Shown piece after piece: positions 1 to 7,700 of a stretch of DNA of 64,000 nucleotides; position 1 is the first letter of the stretch, and every line of letters starts with the position of its first letter. The stretch comes from Phytoactinopolyspora limicola. Lineage in GTDB: Bacteria; Actinomycetota; Actinomycetes; Jiangellales; Jiangellaceae. Position numbers and translations under genes: made by a program. Where the stretch lies: NCBI RefSeq assembly GCF_011320225.1, contig NZ_JAAOEN010000004.1, positions 186,001-250,000 on the forward strand, written 5' to 3'. The notes under the pieces were generated by a model. The model did not search any database and had not been told where the DNA came from. It saw nothing but the letters and a program-made list of their open reading frames with translations.

Positions 1-285
1 GGGTTCGTGGTGATCACGACGTTCGTCGTACTGAATCTGTTCATCGCGGTCACCGTCGAGGCTCTCGACCGGCAGAAAGAGAAAGAGCGGGACGACGATC
101 CTGGCCCGGCCAATGAGCCCACCCCGGCTGACGGCCTCGGCACCACCAACGGTGCTCCCCCGAGCAACAACAACACCGCCGGACGCGACGACGAACTCCT
201 CGAGGCGATCACCGCCCTGCGGCAGCAGGTCGCGTCGTTGGAACGCCGGCTCGGCGACCTCCCCCACCACCGCGGTGATCGTTAG
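1..285 (+). CDS. Voltage-gated-type ion channel, C-terminal fragment
   Basis: Only the last 94 codons lie in the window; the gene starts to the left. The visible part begins with a hydrophobic helix (VVITTFVVLNLFIAV) that resembles the pore-lining S6 helix of bacterial voltage-gated sodium channels (NaChBac type, ion transport family). It is followed by a charged linker (RQKEKERDDD), a low-complexity Pro/Asn/Thr stretch, and a heptad-like tail (LLEAITALRQQVASLERRL) that could be the coiled coil tetramerising such channels. Acting as a plasma-membrane cation channel is therefore likely; ion selectivity cannot be judged because the filter is outside the window. The gene converges on the next one, with a direct repeat between them. 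Confidence 0.7.
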   Translation, partial: GFVVITTFVVLNLFIAVTVEALDRQKEKERDDDPGPANEPTPADGLGTTNGAPPSNNNTAGRDDELLEAITALRQQVASLERRLGDLPHHRGDR

Positions 286-304
286 CAGATTTCTGCTGTG
301 AAAC

Positions 305-362
305 CACGACGAGTATCCGTTGACGATCACCTGAGCACGACAGGAATCCGCTGACGATCACC
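305..362. repeat. 27-bp direct repeat between convergent genes
   Basis: Two copies, 305-331 and 336-362, agree at 23 of 27 positions. Both end in TGACGATCACC. The second copy runs over the stop codon of the minus-strand membrane-protein gene. The CGATCACC word recurs in inverted repeats near 56.8 kb, so this may belong to a genome-wide repeat family or form part of a convergent terminator. Confidence 0.5.
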
Positions 363-942
363 GGGGGTGGTGGGGGCGGCGGCCGTTCCACACCCACGGG
401 CTCCGGTCGTCTCTCAACAACGAGATGATGGTCACCACCACAACCGCAACAATCGGCCACGCGAACAGCGCCGCCGGCGCCTCCAACTCCATCGGCAGCT
501 CAACCCTGGTGCCGGGCTCCTCGTCGCCCATCGACGGACCTAGAACGATGCCCACCCCCAAAGCCAGCAAAGATCCCCCCAAACCGGCCATCGCAAGAGC
601 CAACAAGGTGGTGACCGGACGCCGCCGGTGCCGCATACCGAACACCACTCCCAGCACCACCCCGATCGCGGCACCGAGCAGGGTGAACACGGCGACCTGA
701 TCGAACATCTGACGGGCTTCGGCGAGGGTCCCCGCCACGCCGTTCTCGGCGACCTCACCGGTGATGTCCGGACTCAACACCCACCAGGCGGCGCCGAACA
801 GCAACCCGATCACCATCGACACCACAGCGATCTCGGTACCGACCCGAGCCGGGGTAGGCCCACGGCCGCGGCCACCCGCACGGCCACGGGACCGGCCCGG
901 CGCACGTTCGGCGCTCGGCGCGATCCACGGATCAGTGCTCAT
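358..942 (-). CDS. Small multi-pass membrane protein, DUF2567-like
   Basis: A 194-residue protein. The N-terminus is rich in Arg, Gly and Pro (residues 10-33). About four hydrophobic segments follow: near residues 35-57 (IAVVSMVIGLLFGAAWWVL), 85-105 (VAVFTLLGAAIGVVLGVVF), 113-135 and 155-175. A basic loop MRHRRRP sits between segments two and three. Overall it resembles the actinobacterial DUF2567 membrane family in length and topology, but I cannot confirm membership. No catalytic motif is visible, so the function is unknown. The ATG at 942 has no clear ribosome binding site. It lies 46 bp downstream of dnaE on the same strand and may be cotranscribed. Confidence 0.6.
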   Translation of the reverse strand: MSTDPWIAPSAERAPGRSRGRAGGRGRGPTPARVGTEIAVVSMVIGLLFGAAWWVLSPDITGEVAENGVAGTLAEARQMFDQVAVFTLLGAAIGVVLGVVFGMRHRRRPVTTLLALAMAGLGGSLLALGVGIVLGPSMGDEEPGTRVELPMELEAPAALFAWPIVAVVVVTIISLLRDDRSPWVWNGRRPHHPR

Positions 943-988
943 ACCGCACCGACATCAGGGAGAGGCGACCACACACCCGCCCATTTCA

Positions 989-3900
989 TCAGACGAGGCA
1001 TGCCGGGCCGAGCAGCGCCTTCAGATCTCCCATCAACGCCGGCGACGGCGACACGCGCAACGTGTCGGACAGGCGCATGACCGTCACCCGCTCCGAGCCC
1101 GTCAGCTTCAGGTGAACCTCGGTGGCCCCCGGGTGAGTGGCCAGCACGTCCTTCAACCGCTCGACCACCGGCGGGGTGCATTTGGCCAGCGGCATCGTCA
1201 CCGTCAACGGACCGGTGGGTGCCTGCGAGATATCGGGCATACTCAGCTCGCTGGCGATGAACTGTGGAGCCTCATCCCGCCGATCGAGTTTCCCCTTCAC
1301 CGTGACGATCTCGTCCTCGATCAGCTGCATCGCGTGCAACTGGTACGTCGCCGGGAAGAACAGGCACTCGATAGCACCTTCCAAATCTTCCACCGTCGCG
1401 ATCGCCCAGGTATCGCCCCGCTTGGTGACCTTACGCTGAACACTCGTGATCAACCCGCCGATGGTGAGCGTTGTGCCGCTGGGGACCTCCGCCTCATCGC
1501 TCAACGCGGAGATCGGACGATCCACCGCCGACGCGAGCACGTGCTCCAACCCGAGTAGTGGGTGGTCGGAGACATACAGGCCGAGCATCTCCCGCTCGAA
1601 GCCGAGTTTGACCTTCTTGTCCCACTCGGACAGCTCCGGGACGGTGACCTCGAGCCCGGAACTCTCTTCCCCGGCCCCACCAAACAGGTCGAACTGCCCG
1701 ATGGCCTCGTTACGTTTGAGGGTGATGACGGCGTCGACGGTCTCGTCGACGACGGCCACCAGCGCACGTCGGGCATAACCCATGGAGTCGAACGCCCCGG
1801 CCTTGGCCAACGACTCCACCACCCGCTTGTTACACACCGGCACGGGGACCTTGTTCATGAAGTCGGGGAAGCTCTCGTACCGGCCCTCGCTCTTACGTGC
1901 GGCAACGACGCCGTCGACAACGTTGGTACCCACGTTGCGGATGGCCGCGAGCCCGAACCGGACATCGGTGCCGACCGGGGTGAAGTCTCCCTCGGACTCG
2001 TTCACGTCCGGAGGTAGCACCTTGATCCCCATCCGCCGGCATTGCCCCAGATACAGCGCCGTCTTGTCTTTGTCGCCCCGAACCGAGGTCAGCACGGCGG
2101 CCATGTACTCGGCTGGATAGTTCGCTTTGAGGAAAGCCGTCCAATAGGAGACGACCCCATAGGCCGCCGCATGCGACTTGTTGAACGCATAGTCGGCGAA
2201 CGGCACCAGAGTGTCCCACAACGTCTTGATGGCCGCGTCGGAGAAACCGTTGGCCCGCATCCCCTCCGAGAACCCGACGAACTCCGCATCGAGCACCTCG
2301 CGCTTCTTCTTGCCCATAGCGCGCCGGAGCAGATCCGCTTTGCCGAGCGTGTACCCAGCTAGCTGCTGAGCGATCGCCATGACCTGCTCCTGATAAACGA
2401 GCAGACCGTACGTCTCGCCGAGCAACTTATCGAGTGCGTCGCCGAGTTCGGGATGGATATGGGTGATCGGCTGTTTGCCGGTCTTGCGCAACGCGTAGTT
2501 GATGTGGGTGTTGGTGCCCATCGGGCCCGGGCGGTAGAGCGCACCCAGCGCGATGATGTCCTCGAACGAGTCCGGCTGCATCAACCGGCACAACTGCTGG
2601 TAGCCCGTACCGTCGAACTGGAAGACACCCAGCGTGTCGCCACGCCCGAGTAGCTCATACGTGGCCGGATCGTCTAGCGGCAAGGTATCGAGGTCGACGG
2701 GTTCCTTGCCGTTGCGAACGATGTTCTTCAACGCGTCGTCGAGGATCGTCAGGTTGCGCAGGCCCAGGAAGTCCATCTTGACCAGGCCGAGCGTCTCGCA
2801 GGTCGGGTAGTCGAACTGCGTGATGATGGCGCCGTCCTGCTCCCGCTTCATGATCGGGATGGTGTCCAGCAGCGGCTCGGAGGACATGATCACGCCAGCG
2901 GCGTGCACACCCCACTGACGCTTCAGGTTCTCCAGACCCATCGCGGTGTCGACGACCTTACGGGCGTCGGCATCCGACTCGTAGAGCTGCCGGAACTCTC
3001 CCGCCTCGGAGTAGCGTTTGTGCTGCTGGTCGAAGATGCCGGTGAGCGGGATGTCCTTGCCCATGACCGACGGCGGCATGGCTTTGGTGAGCCGCTCCCC
3101 CATGGCGAACGGGAAACCCAGCACCCGAGAGGCGTCCTTCAACGCCTGCTTGGCCTTGATAGTGCCGTAAGTGACGATCTGCGCCACGTGGTCACTGCCG
3201 TACTTGTCAGTGACGTACCGGATCACCTCACCGCGGCCACGCTCGTCGAAGTCGACGTCGAAGTCCGGCATCGAGGCTCGTTCAGGGTTGAGGAACCGCT
3301 CGAAGATCAGGCCGTGCTTCAGCGGATCCAGATCGGTGATACCCATGGCATATGCCGTCATCGATCCGGCACCCGAACCACGGCCTGGGCCCACCCGCAC
3401 GCCGTTGTTCTTCGACCAGTTGATGAAGTCGGCGACGATCAGGTAATACCCGGCGTACCCCTTGCCGGTGACCACCTCGGTCTCGTACTCCGCCTGCTTG
3501 CGAACCTCGTCCGGGATACCGTCGGGGTATCGCCTCCGCAGACCCCGCTCGACCTCTTTGACGAACCAGGATGTCTCGTCTTCGCCGTCGGGCACCGGGA
3601 AGTGCGGCATATACCGGCCGGCTTCTTCGATGAACTTCACCTCACACCGCTCGGCTACGAGCAGGGTGTTGTCACAGGCCTCCGGCAGCTCGGACCACAG
3701 GGTCCGCATCTCCGCGGCGGACTTCAGGTAGAAATCTTCCGCATCGAATTTGAACCGCTTCGGATCGGCCAGGGTAGAGCCCGACTGCACACACAGCAGG
3801 ACCTCGTGCGCCTTGTGGTCTTCCTTGTGGGTGTAATGGAGATCGTTGGTAGCCAGCAGCGGCAGGCTGAGGTCTTTGGCCAGCCGCAGCAGGTCTTCCC

Positions 3901-4510
3901 GAACCCGGGTTTCGATAGACAGACCGTGGTCCATCAATTCGACGAAGAAGTTGTCCGCACCGAAGATGTCGCGGAACTCCGCGGCGGAGGCTACGGCCTC
4001 CTCATACTTACCCAGGCGCAGCAGCGTCTGGACTTCACCACTGGGACAGCCGGTGGTAGCGATCAAGCCCCCGGCGTATGTCTGCAGGATCTCTCGGTCC
4101 ATCCGGGGTTTGAAGTAGAACCCCTCGATCGAGGCCAGCGACGACAACCGGAACAGGTTGTGCATCCCTGCGGTGTTCTCGGCCAGCAATGTCATGTGGG
4201 TATAGGCGCCGCTGCCGGAGACATCGTCCCGGCCCCCGTCACCCCACCGGACCCGGGTCTTGTCGAACCGGCTCGTCTTCGGCGTCAGATAGGCCTCGGT
4301 GCCGATGATGGGTTTGATCCCGTGCGCATTGGCCTTGTTGTAGAACTCGTAGGCGCCGAAGACGTTGCCATGGTCGGTGGTGGCGATAGCCGGCATACCT
4401 TGTTGGGCCGCCGCAGCGAACAGGTCGTCCAATCGGGCGGCGCCATCGAGCATCGAGTACTCGGTGTGCACGTGCAGGTGGACGAAGTTCCCGGACCCAG
4501 CGCTCGACAC
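989..4510 (-). CDS. dnaE: DNA polymerase III alpha subunit
   Basis: Replicative DNA polymerase catalytic subunit, 1173 residues, the usual size for DnaE1. It starts with the PHP domain (HLHVHTEYS, residues 11-19), which in actinobacterial DnaE1 can carry proofreading nuclease activity. The polymerase core has the catalytic PDFDVDF motif near residue 415 and the conserved GPGRGSGAGS segment before it. Helix-hairpin-helix and OB-fold regions follow (VTKRGDTWAIATVED in the OB part). The reading frame is open for 76 codons further upstream, but that extension is not PHP-like. I chose the GTG at 4510 because an AGGAGG (4523-4528) precedes it, with 12 nt spacing. No intein or frameshift is seen. 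Confidence 0.96.
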   Translation of the reverse strand: MSSAGSGNFVHLHVHTEYSMLDGAARLDDLFAAAAQQGMPAIATTDHGNVFGAYEFYNKANAHGIKPIIGTEAYLTPKTSRFDKTRVRWGDGGRDDVSGSGAYTHMTLLAENTAGMHNLFRLSSLASIEGFYFKPRMDREILQTYAGGLIATTGCPSGEVQTLLRLGKYEEAVASAAEFRDIFGADNFFVELMDHGLSIETRVREDLLRLAKDLSLPLLATNDLHYTHKEDHKAHEVLLCVQSGSTLADPKRFKFDAEDFYLKSAAEMRTLWSELPEACDNTLLVAERCEVKFIEEAGRYMPHFPVPDGEDETSWFVKEVERGLRRRYPDGIPDEVRKQAEYETEVVTGKGYAGYYLIVADFINWSKNNGVRVGPGRGSGAGSMTAYAMGITDLDPLKHGLIFERFLNPERASMPDFDVDFDERGRGEVIRYVTDKYGSDHVAQIVTYGTIKAKQALKDASRVLGFPFAMGERLTKAMPPSVMGKDIPLTGIFDQQHKRYSEAGEFRQLYESDADARKVVDTAMGLENLKRQWGVHAAGVIMSSEPLLDTIPIMKREQDGAIITQFDYPTCETLGLVKMDFLGLRNLTILDDALKNIVRNGKEPVDLDTLPLDDPATYELLGRGDTLGVFQFDGTGYQQLCRLMQPDSFEDIIALGALYRPGPMGTNTHINYALRKTGKQPITHIHPELGDALDKLLGETYGLLVYQEQVMAIAQQLAGYTLGKADLLRRAMGKKKREVLDAEFVGFSEGMRANGFSDAAIKTLWDTLVPFADYAFNKSHAAAYGVVSYWTAFLKANYPAEYMAAVLTSVRGDKDKTALYLGQCRRMGIKVLPPDVNESEGDFTPVGTDVRFGLAAIRNVGTNVVDGVVAARKSEGRYESFPDFMNKVPVPVCNKRVVESLAKAGAFDSMGYARRALVAVVDETVDAVITLKRNEAIGQFDLFGGAGEESSGLEVTVPELSEWDKKVKLGFEREMLGLYVSDHPLLGLEHVLASAVDRPISALSDEAEVPSGTTLTIGGLITSVQRKVTKRGDTWAIATVEDLEGAIECLFFPATYQLHAMQLIEDEIVTVKGKLDRRDEAPQFIASELSMPDISQAPTGPLTVTMPLAKCTPPVVERLKDVLATHPGATEVHLKLTGSERVTVMRLSDTLRVSPSPALMGDLKALLGPACLV

Positions 4511-4861
4511 GACTAAACCAGACCTCCTAGAGCAGCCACGCGGGCAGAATCCAACGTCTTCCGTCGAGCCGCGCGACCCCCGCCCCAGGCGACAGCTCAA
4601 CCGAAGCACCCACTCTAGGCGCCCTCCCCGACAACGTTGCGGCGCCACCCCGAGCCGCTCGCCCACTCTTGCTCGCTGTCCGGCCTGACAACTACCTGAC
4701 CTGCCACAACACCGCCAACCGCCCTGACACGTCAACACCTATGGTCACCGCCGGCCGACCTGTCAGGACACGTAGCCGCGTTGGCCCTGGCCGCAGACTT
4801 GTCCGGCCTGACAACCGGCAAAACCGGTGGGCGGGACAACCGGCAAAACTGGTGGGCGGTG
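4511..4861. other. Intergenic region dnaE-rluD with short repeats
   Basis: 351 bp without a convincing gene. The left part holds the dnaE ribosome binding site. The word TGTCCGGCCTGACAAC occurs near 4678 and again near 4800. The right end is a tandem duplication listed separately. A dnaE promoter is expected here, but I cannot assign a clear -35/-10 pair. Confidence 0.5.
4810..4859. repeat. 25-bp tandem duplication just after rluD
   Basis: Units 4810-4834 and 4835-4859 are adjacent and differ at one base (AAACCGG versus AAACTGG). The array ends 2 bp from the rluD stop codon, in the 3' region of that gene. Confidence 0.75.
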
Positions 4862-5785
4862 TCAGCGGATCAGGGCGTCCAACGCTTGTTGGAGGTCCAG
4901 CGGATACGGCGAACCGAACTCCACCACCACCCCGGTATCCGGGTGCTCGAACGCCAGGCGCACGGCGTGCAACCACTGCCGCGACAGGCCCAGACTGTCG
5001 GCAAGAGTGGGGTCTGCACCATAGGTGAGATCCGCCACGCACGGATGCCGCAGTGCACTCATGTGCACCCGGATCTGGTGCGTCCGGCCGGTCTCGAGCT
5101 GAATCTCCAACAGGCTCGCCGCCGGGAACGCCTCCAGCGTCTCGTAGTGGGTGATGCTGGGTTTGCCGTCGGCGACGACCGCCCATTTGTAGTCATGCTG
5201 CGGATGACGTCCGATGGGAGCGTCGACCGTGCCCCGCGACGGGTCCGGATGGCCCTGGACCAATGCGTGATACACCTTGTCGACGGTGCGCTCCCGGAAC
5301 TGGCGTTTCAGCGACGTGTACGCCGGCTCCGACTTCGCTACCACCATCAGCCCGCTGGTGCCCACGTCCAGGCGGTGCACCACACCCTGGCGTTCGGCCG
5401 CACCGCTGGTGGAGACCCTGAACCCGGCCCCGGCCAGCCCACCCACCACGGTCGGCCCGCTCCAGCCCGGGCTGGGATGGGCCGCCACCCCGACCGGCTT
5501 GTCAACCACGACGATGTGGTCGTCGTCGTGCACGATCCGCATGTCGGCGATCCGTTCGGGCACCACCACTACCGGCGCGGCCGGCTCGGGGATGTCGACT
5601 TCGAGCCAACCACCAGCGTGTACCCGGGCGGACTTCGCTTCCGCCACACCGTCAACCAGCACCCGGCCGCTCTCCACCAGATCTGCCGCCTTGGTCCGGG
5701 AGAAGCCGAAGAGCCTAGCCAACGCGGCGTCGAGCCGCTCCCCCTCGAGCCCCTCCGGCACCGGCAACGCGCGCCGGCCGCTCAC
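4862..5785 (-). CDS. rluD: RluA/RluD-family 23S rRNA pseudouridine synthase
   Basis: 307 residues. An N-terminal S4 RNA-binding domain (about residues 14-68, [18 protein letters not shown]) is followed by the pseudouridine synthase domain with the catalytic motif [12 protein letters not shown], whose Asp is the nucleophile, and the conserved [10 protein letters not shown] segment. The family isomerises uridines in large-subunit rRNA helix 69 (RluD) or related sites. The start is a GTG whose first bases overlap the lspA stop (GTGA, 4-bp overlap), so the two genes are translationally coupled. The order dksA-like/lspA/rluD/dnaE is standard for actinobacteria. The exact RNA target is inferred from family. 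Confidence 0.9.
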   Translation of the reverse strand: MSGRRALPVPEGLEGERLDAALARLFGFSRTKAADLVESGRVLVDGVAEAKSARVHAGGWLEVDIPEPAAPVVVVPERIADMRIVHDDDHIVVVDKPVGVAAHPSPGWSGPTVVGGLAGAGFRVSTSGAAERQGVVHRLDVGTSGLMVVAKSEPAYTSLKRQFRERTVDKVYHALVQGHPDPSRGTVDAPIGRHPQHDYKWAVVADGKPSITHYETLEAFPAASLLEIQLETGRTHQIRVHMSALRHPCVADLTYGADPTLADSLGLSRQWLHAVRLAFEHPDTGVVVEFGSPYPLDLQQALDALIR

Positions 5786-6561
5786 CGCTCGCCGATTCCG
5801 GGCCGATGATCAGGGTGGTTGTCGGGGCCGCCGAGCTGATCGGACCGGTCCGGCCTGGTGGCTGGCTCGGAGTCATCGCTGGGCGGTTCGCCCCCTGACC
5901 CGGTCTCCGCGCCGTGGCCGTCGGCGCCAACGCTCACGTCGGGAACGTCGGCGCCAGCCTTCATATCGGGAACCTCGACGTCTGGCTCCACATCGCCGTC
6001 ATCCGTGCCGTCACCGACGGCCACCACATCCGCCGGCTGGCCGGAGAACGCGACGCCGCGGAAGCTCAACAGCGCGATCAATATCGCTGAGCCGACGATC
6101 GAAGAGTCGGAGATGTTGAAGACCGGCCAGTTCGGCAACTCGATGAAGTCGACCACGTGGCCGCGCATCGGACCTGGCTCGCGGAAGATCCGGTCGGTCA
6201 ACGTGCCGAGCGCGCCACCGAGCAGGCCACCGAGCGCCACTGCCCAGACGGGGCTGGTCACCTTTCGGCTCAACCAGACGATGACGACGACCACCACCAC
6301 GGCGATCACGGTCAGCGCCACCGTCATATTGGTGAACATGCTGAACGCGGCCCCGGGATTACGGACCAGCCGGAACTGGACGATGTCTCCGATGACGCTG
6401 ATGACGCGGCCGTCTTGCAGCGCCCCGACCGCCCACACTTTGGTGAGCTGATCGAGGATCAAGACAACAGCGGCTACGACGAGCAGCATCACCGTGCGGC
6501 GACGAACCCGTCCCTGCTGTGTATCGTCGCGGCTCAGCGACGTTCCTGTCGTTGTTTGCAT
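5782..6561 (-). CDS. lspA: Lipoprotein signal peptidase (signal peptidase II)
   Basis: Membrane aspartyl protease that removes signal peptides from diacylated prolipoproteins. About 259 residues. Four transmembrane helices lie in the first 185 residues; conserved blocks are [53 protein letters not shown]. The two catalytic Asp are those in TDRIF...VVDF and NISDS. A hydrophilic, Asp/Pro/Gly-rich tail of roughly 75-80 residues follows, absent from the enterobacterial enzyme. The start is uncertain: ATG at 6561 or 6570, both inside the 3' end of the zinc-finger gene, neither with a strong ribosome binding site. Overlap with both neighbours suggests one operon. Confidence 0.92.
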   Translation of the reverse strand: MQTTTGTSLSRDDTQQGRVRRRTVMLLVVAAVVLILDQLTKVWAVGALQDGRVISVIGDIVQFRLVRNPGAAFSMFTNMTVALTVIAVVVVVVIVWLSRKVTSPVWAVALGGLLGGALGTLTDRIFREPGPMRGHVVDFIELPNWPVFNISDSSIVGSAILIALLSFRGVAFSGQPADVVAVGDGTDDGDVEPDVEVPDMKAGADVPDVSVGADGHGAETGSGGEPPSDDSEPATRPDRSDQLGGPDNHPDHRPGIGER

Positions 6562-6977
6562 GTCACGCATAGTGTGGCACGCGGGAAGGCGAGCAGGCGA
6601 GCCTTGCCGATCGGATTGCCGCATCTCTCGCAGACGCCATAAGTGCCGTCGTCGATCCGCGACAACGCCCGCTCGGTCTGGTTCAGCATCTCCCGATGAC
6701 TGGCCGCCAGCGACATCTCGTGCTCGCGTTCGAAAGCCTTCGAGCCGGTGTCGACTTGGTCTTCGCCGCCATCGTCAGTGCTACGACGTAGAAGTTCGGC
6801 GATCTCCTCTTCGGCCTCGGTGATCTCCGCGCGCAACCGCGCGGAGTCACTTCGCAGTGTCTCGCGGAGTTCCGCCAGCTCCTCCGGCGTCCACGGTTCC
6901 TCATCCGTTCCGACGACGAGTGCCGCGGCTTGGCCAGCCTTAGCAGCGGTCCCTGCACTGTCCGTGCGTTCGGCCAT
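6534..6977 (-). CDS. DksA/TraR-type C4 zinc-finger protein
   Basis: 147 residues. The central part (about 25-95) is charged and helical, as in the DksA coiled coil (EELAELRETLRSDSARL). The C-terminus holds the four-Cys zinc finger: CERCGNP, then CVTCKQRQ. DksA-family proteins bind in the RNA polymerase secondary channel; actinobacterial members of this size are poorly characterised and may act differently. The gene is first in the run leading to lspA, rluD and dnaE. The ATG at 6977 is preceded by a G-rich stretch (GGGGGTG). Confidence 0.85.
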   Translation of the reverse strand: MAERTDSAGTAAKAGQAAALVVGTDEEPWTPEELAELRETLRSDSARLRAEITEAEEEIAELLRRSTDDGGEDQVDTGSKAFEREHEMSLAASHREMLNQTERALSRIDDGTYGVCERCGNPIGKARLLAFPRATLCVTCKQRQERR

Positions 6978-7407
6978 CCCGACGCACCCCCTAGTCTGCC
7001 GTGTGCCCGCCCACGCTTTGTCCGGGTCAGGTGAGGATAGATCTTTCCCAGCTCACCTTCAATCAGCTCGCCGGTCTCAGCGTTCTCACAGCACTCGTGT
7101 CCCGCTCCGGCCCGGCAGGCCATGATGCGGCGGCCAGGGGCCGCGCCGGTGTCGACTGCTGCGCCGACGGTATGGTAATTACCCATAACAACGTGCGCTG
7201 ATGCATCCAACAGCGATGACATCAACGTCTGTTACCCGGGGTCCCGGTCGGCCGCGGCCGGTGGCCTGAACCAGAGCCGGCGCCCTCCGAGAAGGCGGAA
7301 ACGAGACGCACATCACCTCTCCATGTGTTCCACGCGGCCCCCGGCGGGGTGCCCAGCAGGTGGGGTGACGGCCCGAAAACGGTGTGCTCGGCGTGCCTGG
7401 CAGCCAG
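6978..7407. other. Divergent intergenic region upstream of dksA-like gene and ileS leader
   Basis: 430 bp with no convincing gene; frames read here are shadows or lack a ribosome binding site. It must contain the promoters of both divergent units. A short palindrome GGTAATTACC lies at 7174-7183 inside the nearly symmetric TATGGTAATTACCCATA, possibly an operator of the minus-strand unit. Confidence 0.45.
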
Positions 7408-7413
7408 TACACT
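7408..7413 (+). promoter_or_regulatory. Candidate -10 element of ileS leader
   Basis: TACACT (TAnnnT) lies just before the first predicted leader helix, which begins at 7418. A transcription start near 7418-7421 would make the RNA begin almost directly with stem I. No good -35 match is seen. Confidence 0.4.
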
Positions 7414-7417
7414 GTGG

Positions 7418-7690
7418 GTGCGAGACGGCATTGATGGGGTCAGTAACCCGCGCACACGGCCGACAGCGAGCCGGGGACGGTGTAAGCCCGGTGGTACGCG
7501 CGCGGACGAACATCGCCTCGGAGCCGCCGGAAGAACAGCGCGCCGCCACGGGCGGCAGTCGAGCGCTCAGTAGACCCGGCCGCGTCTGAACGAAGTGGGT
7601 CGCCCGCGCCGACAGGCACGCGGCGGCCAAGGAGGGTGGTACCGCGGGGTGCGCCTCGTCCCTCCGTCGTAGGCACTTTCGACGGAGGAC
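7418..7690 (+). promoter_or_regulatory. T-box riboswitch controlling ileS translation
   Basis: The T-box consensus GAGGGTGGTACCGCGG is at 7632-7647. It is followed by a perfect 9-bp hairpin: CCTCCGTCG (7661-7669) pairs with CGACGGAGG (7680-7688), and the right arm contains the ileS ribosome binding site GGAGG (7684-7688). The T-box GGAGGG (7631-7636) can instead pair with CCCTCC (7660-7665) and open that hairpin. This is the sequestrator/antisequestrator arrangement of translational T-boxes. The first helix is short (GTGCG 7418-7422 with CGCAC 7451-7455), as in the ultrashort stem I class known for actinobacterial ileS. An ATT at 7430-7432 is a possible Ile specifier, not proven. Uncharged tRNA-Ile should raise IleRS synthesis. 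Confidence 0.9.
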
Positions 7691-7700
7691 ACCGACCACC

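Noticed and set aside
2903-4516. 537-residue plus-strand frame
   Set aside because: Antisense shadow of dnaE caused by high GC; composition is not protein-like.
4511-4738. N-terminal extension of dnaE
   Set aside because: The open frame upstream of 4510 has no PHP similarity, and AGGAGG supports the GTG at 4510.
6683-7225. Minus-strand 180-residue frame with several Cys upstream of the dksA-like gene
   Set aside because: It runs through the dksA-like gene in another frame and has no recognised motif or start signal.
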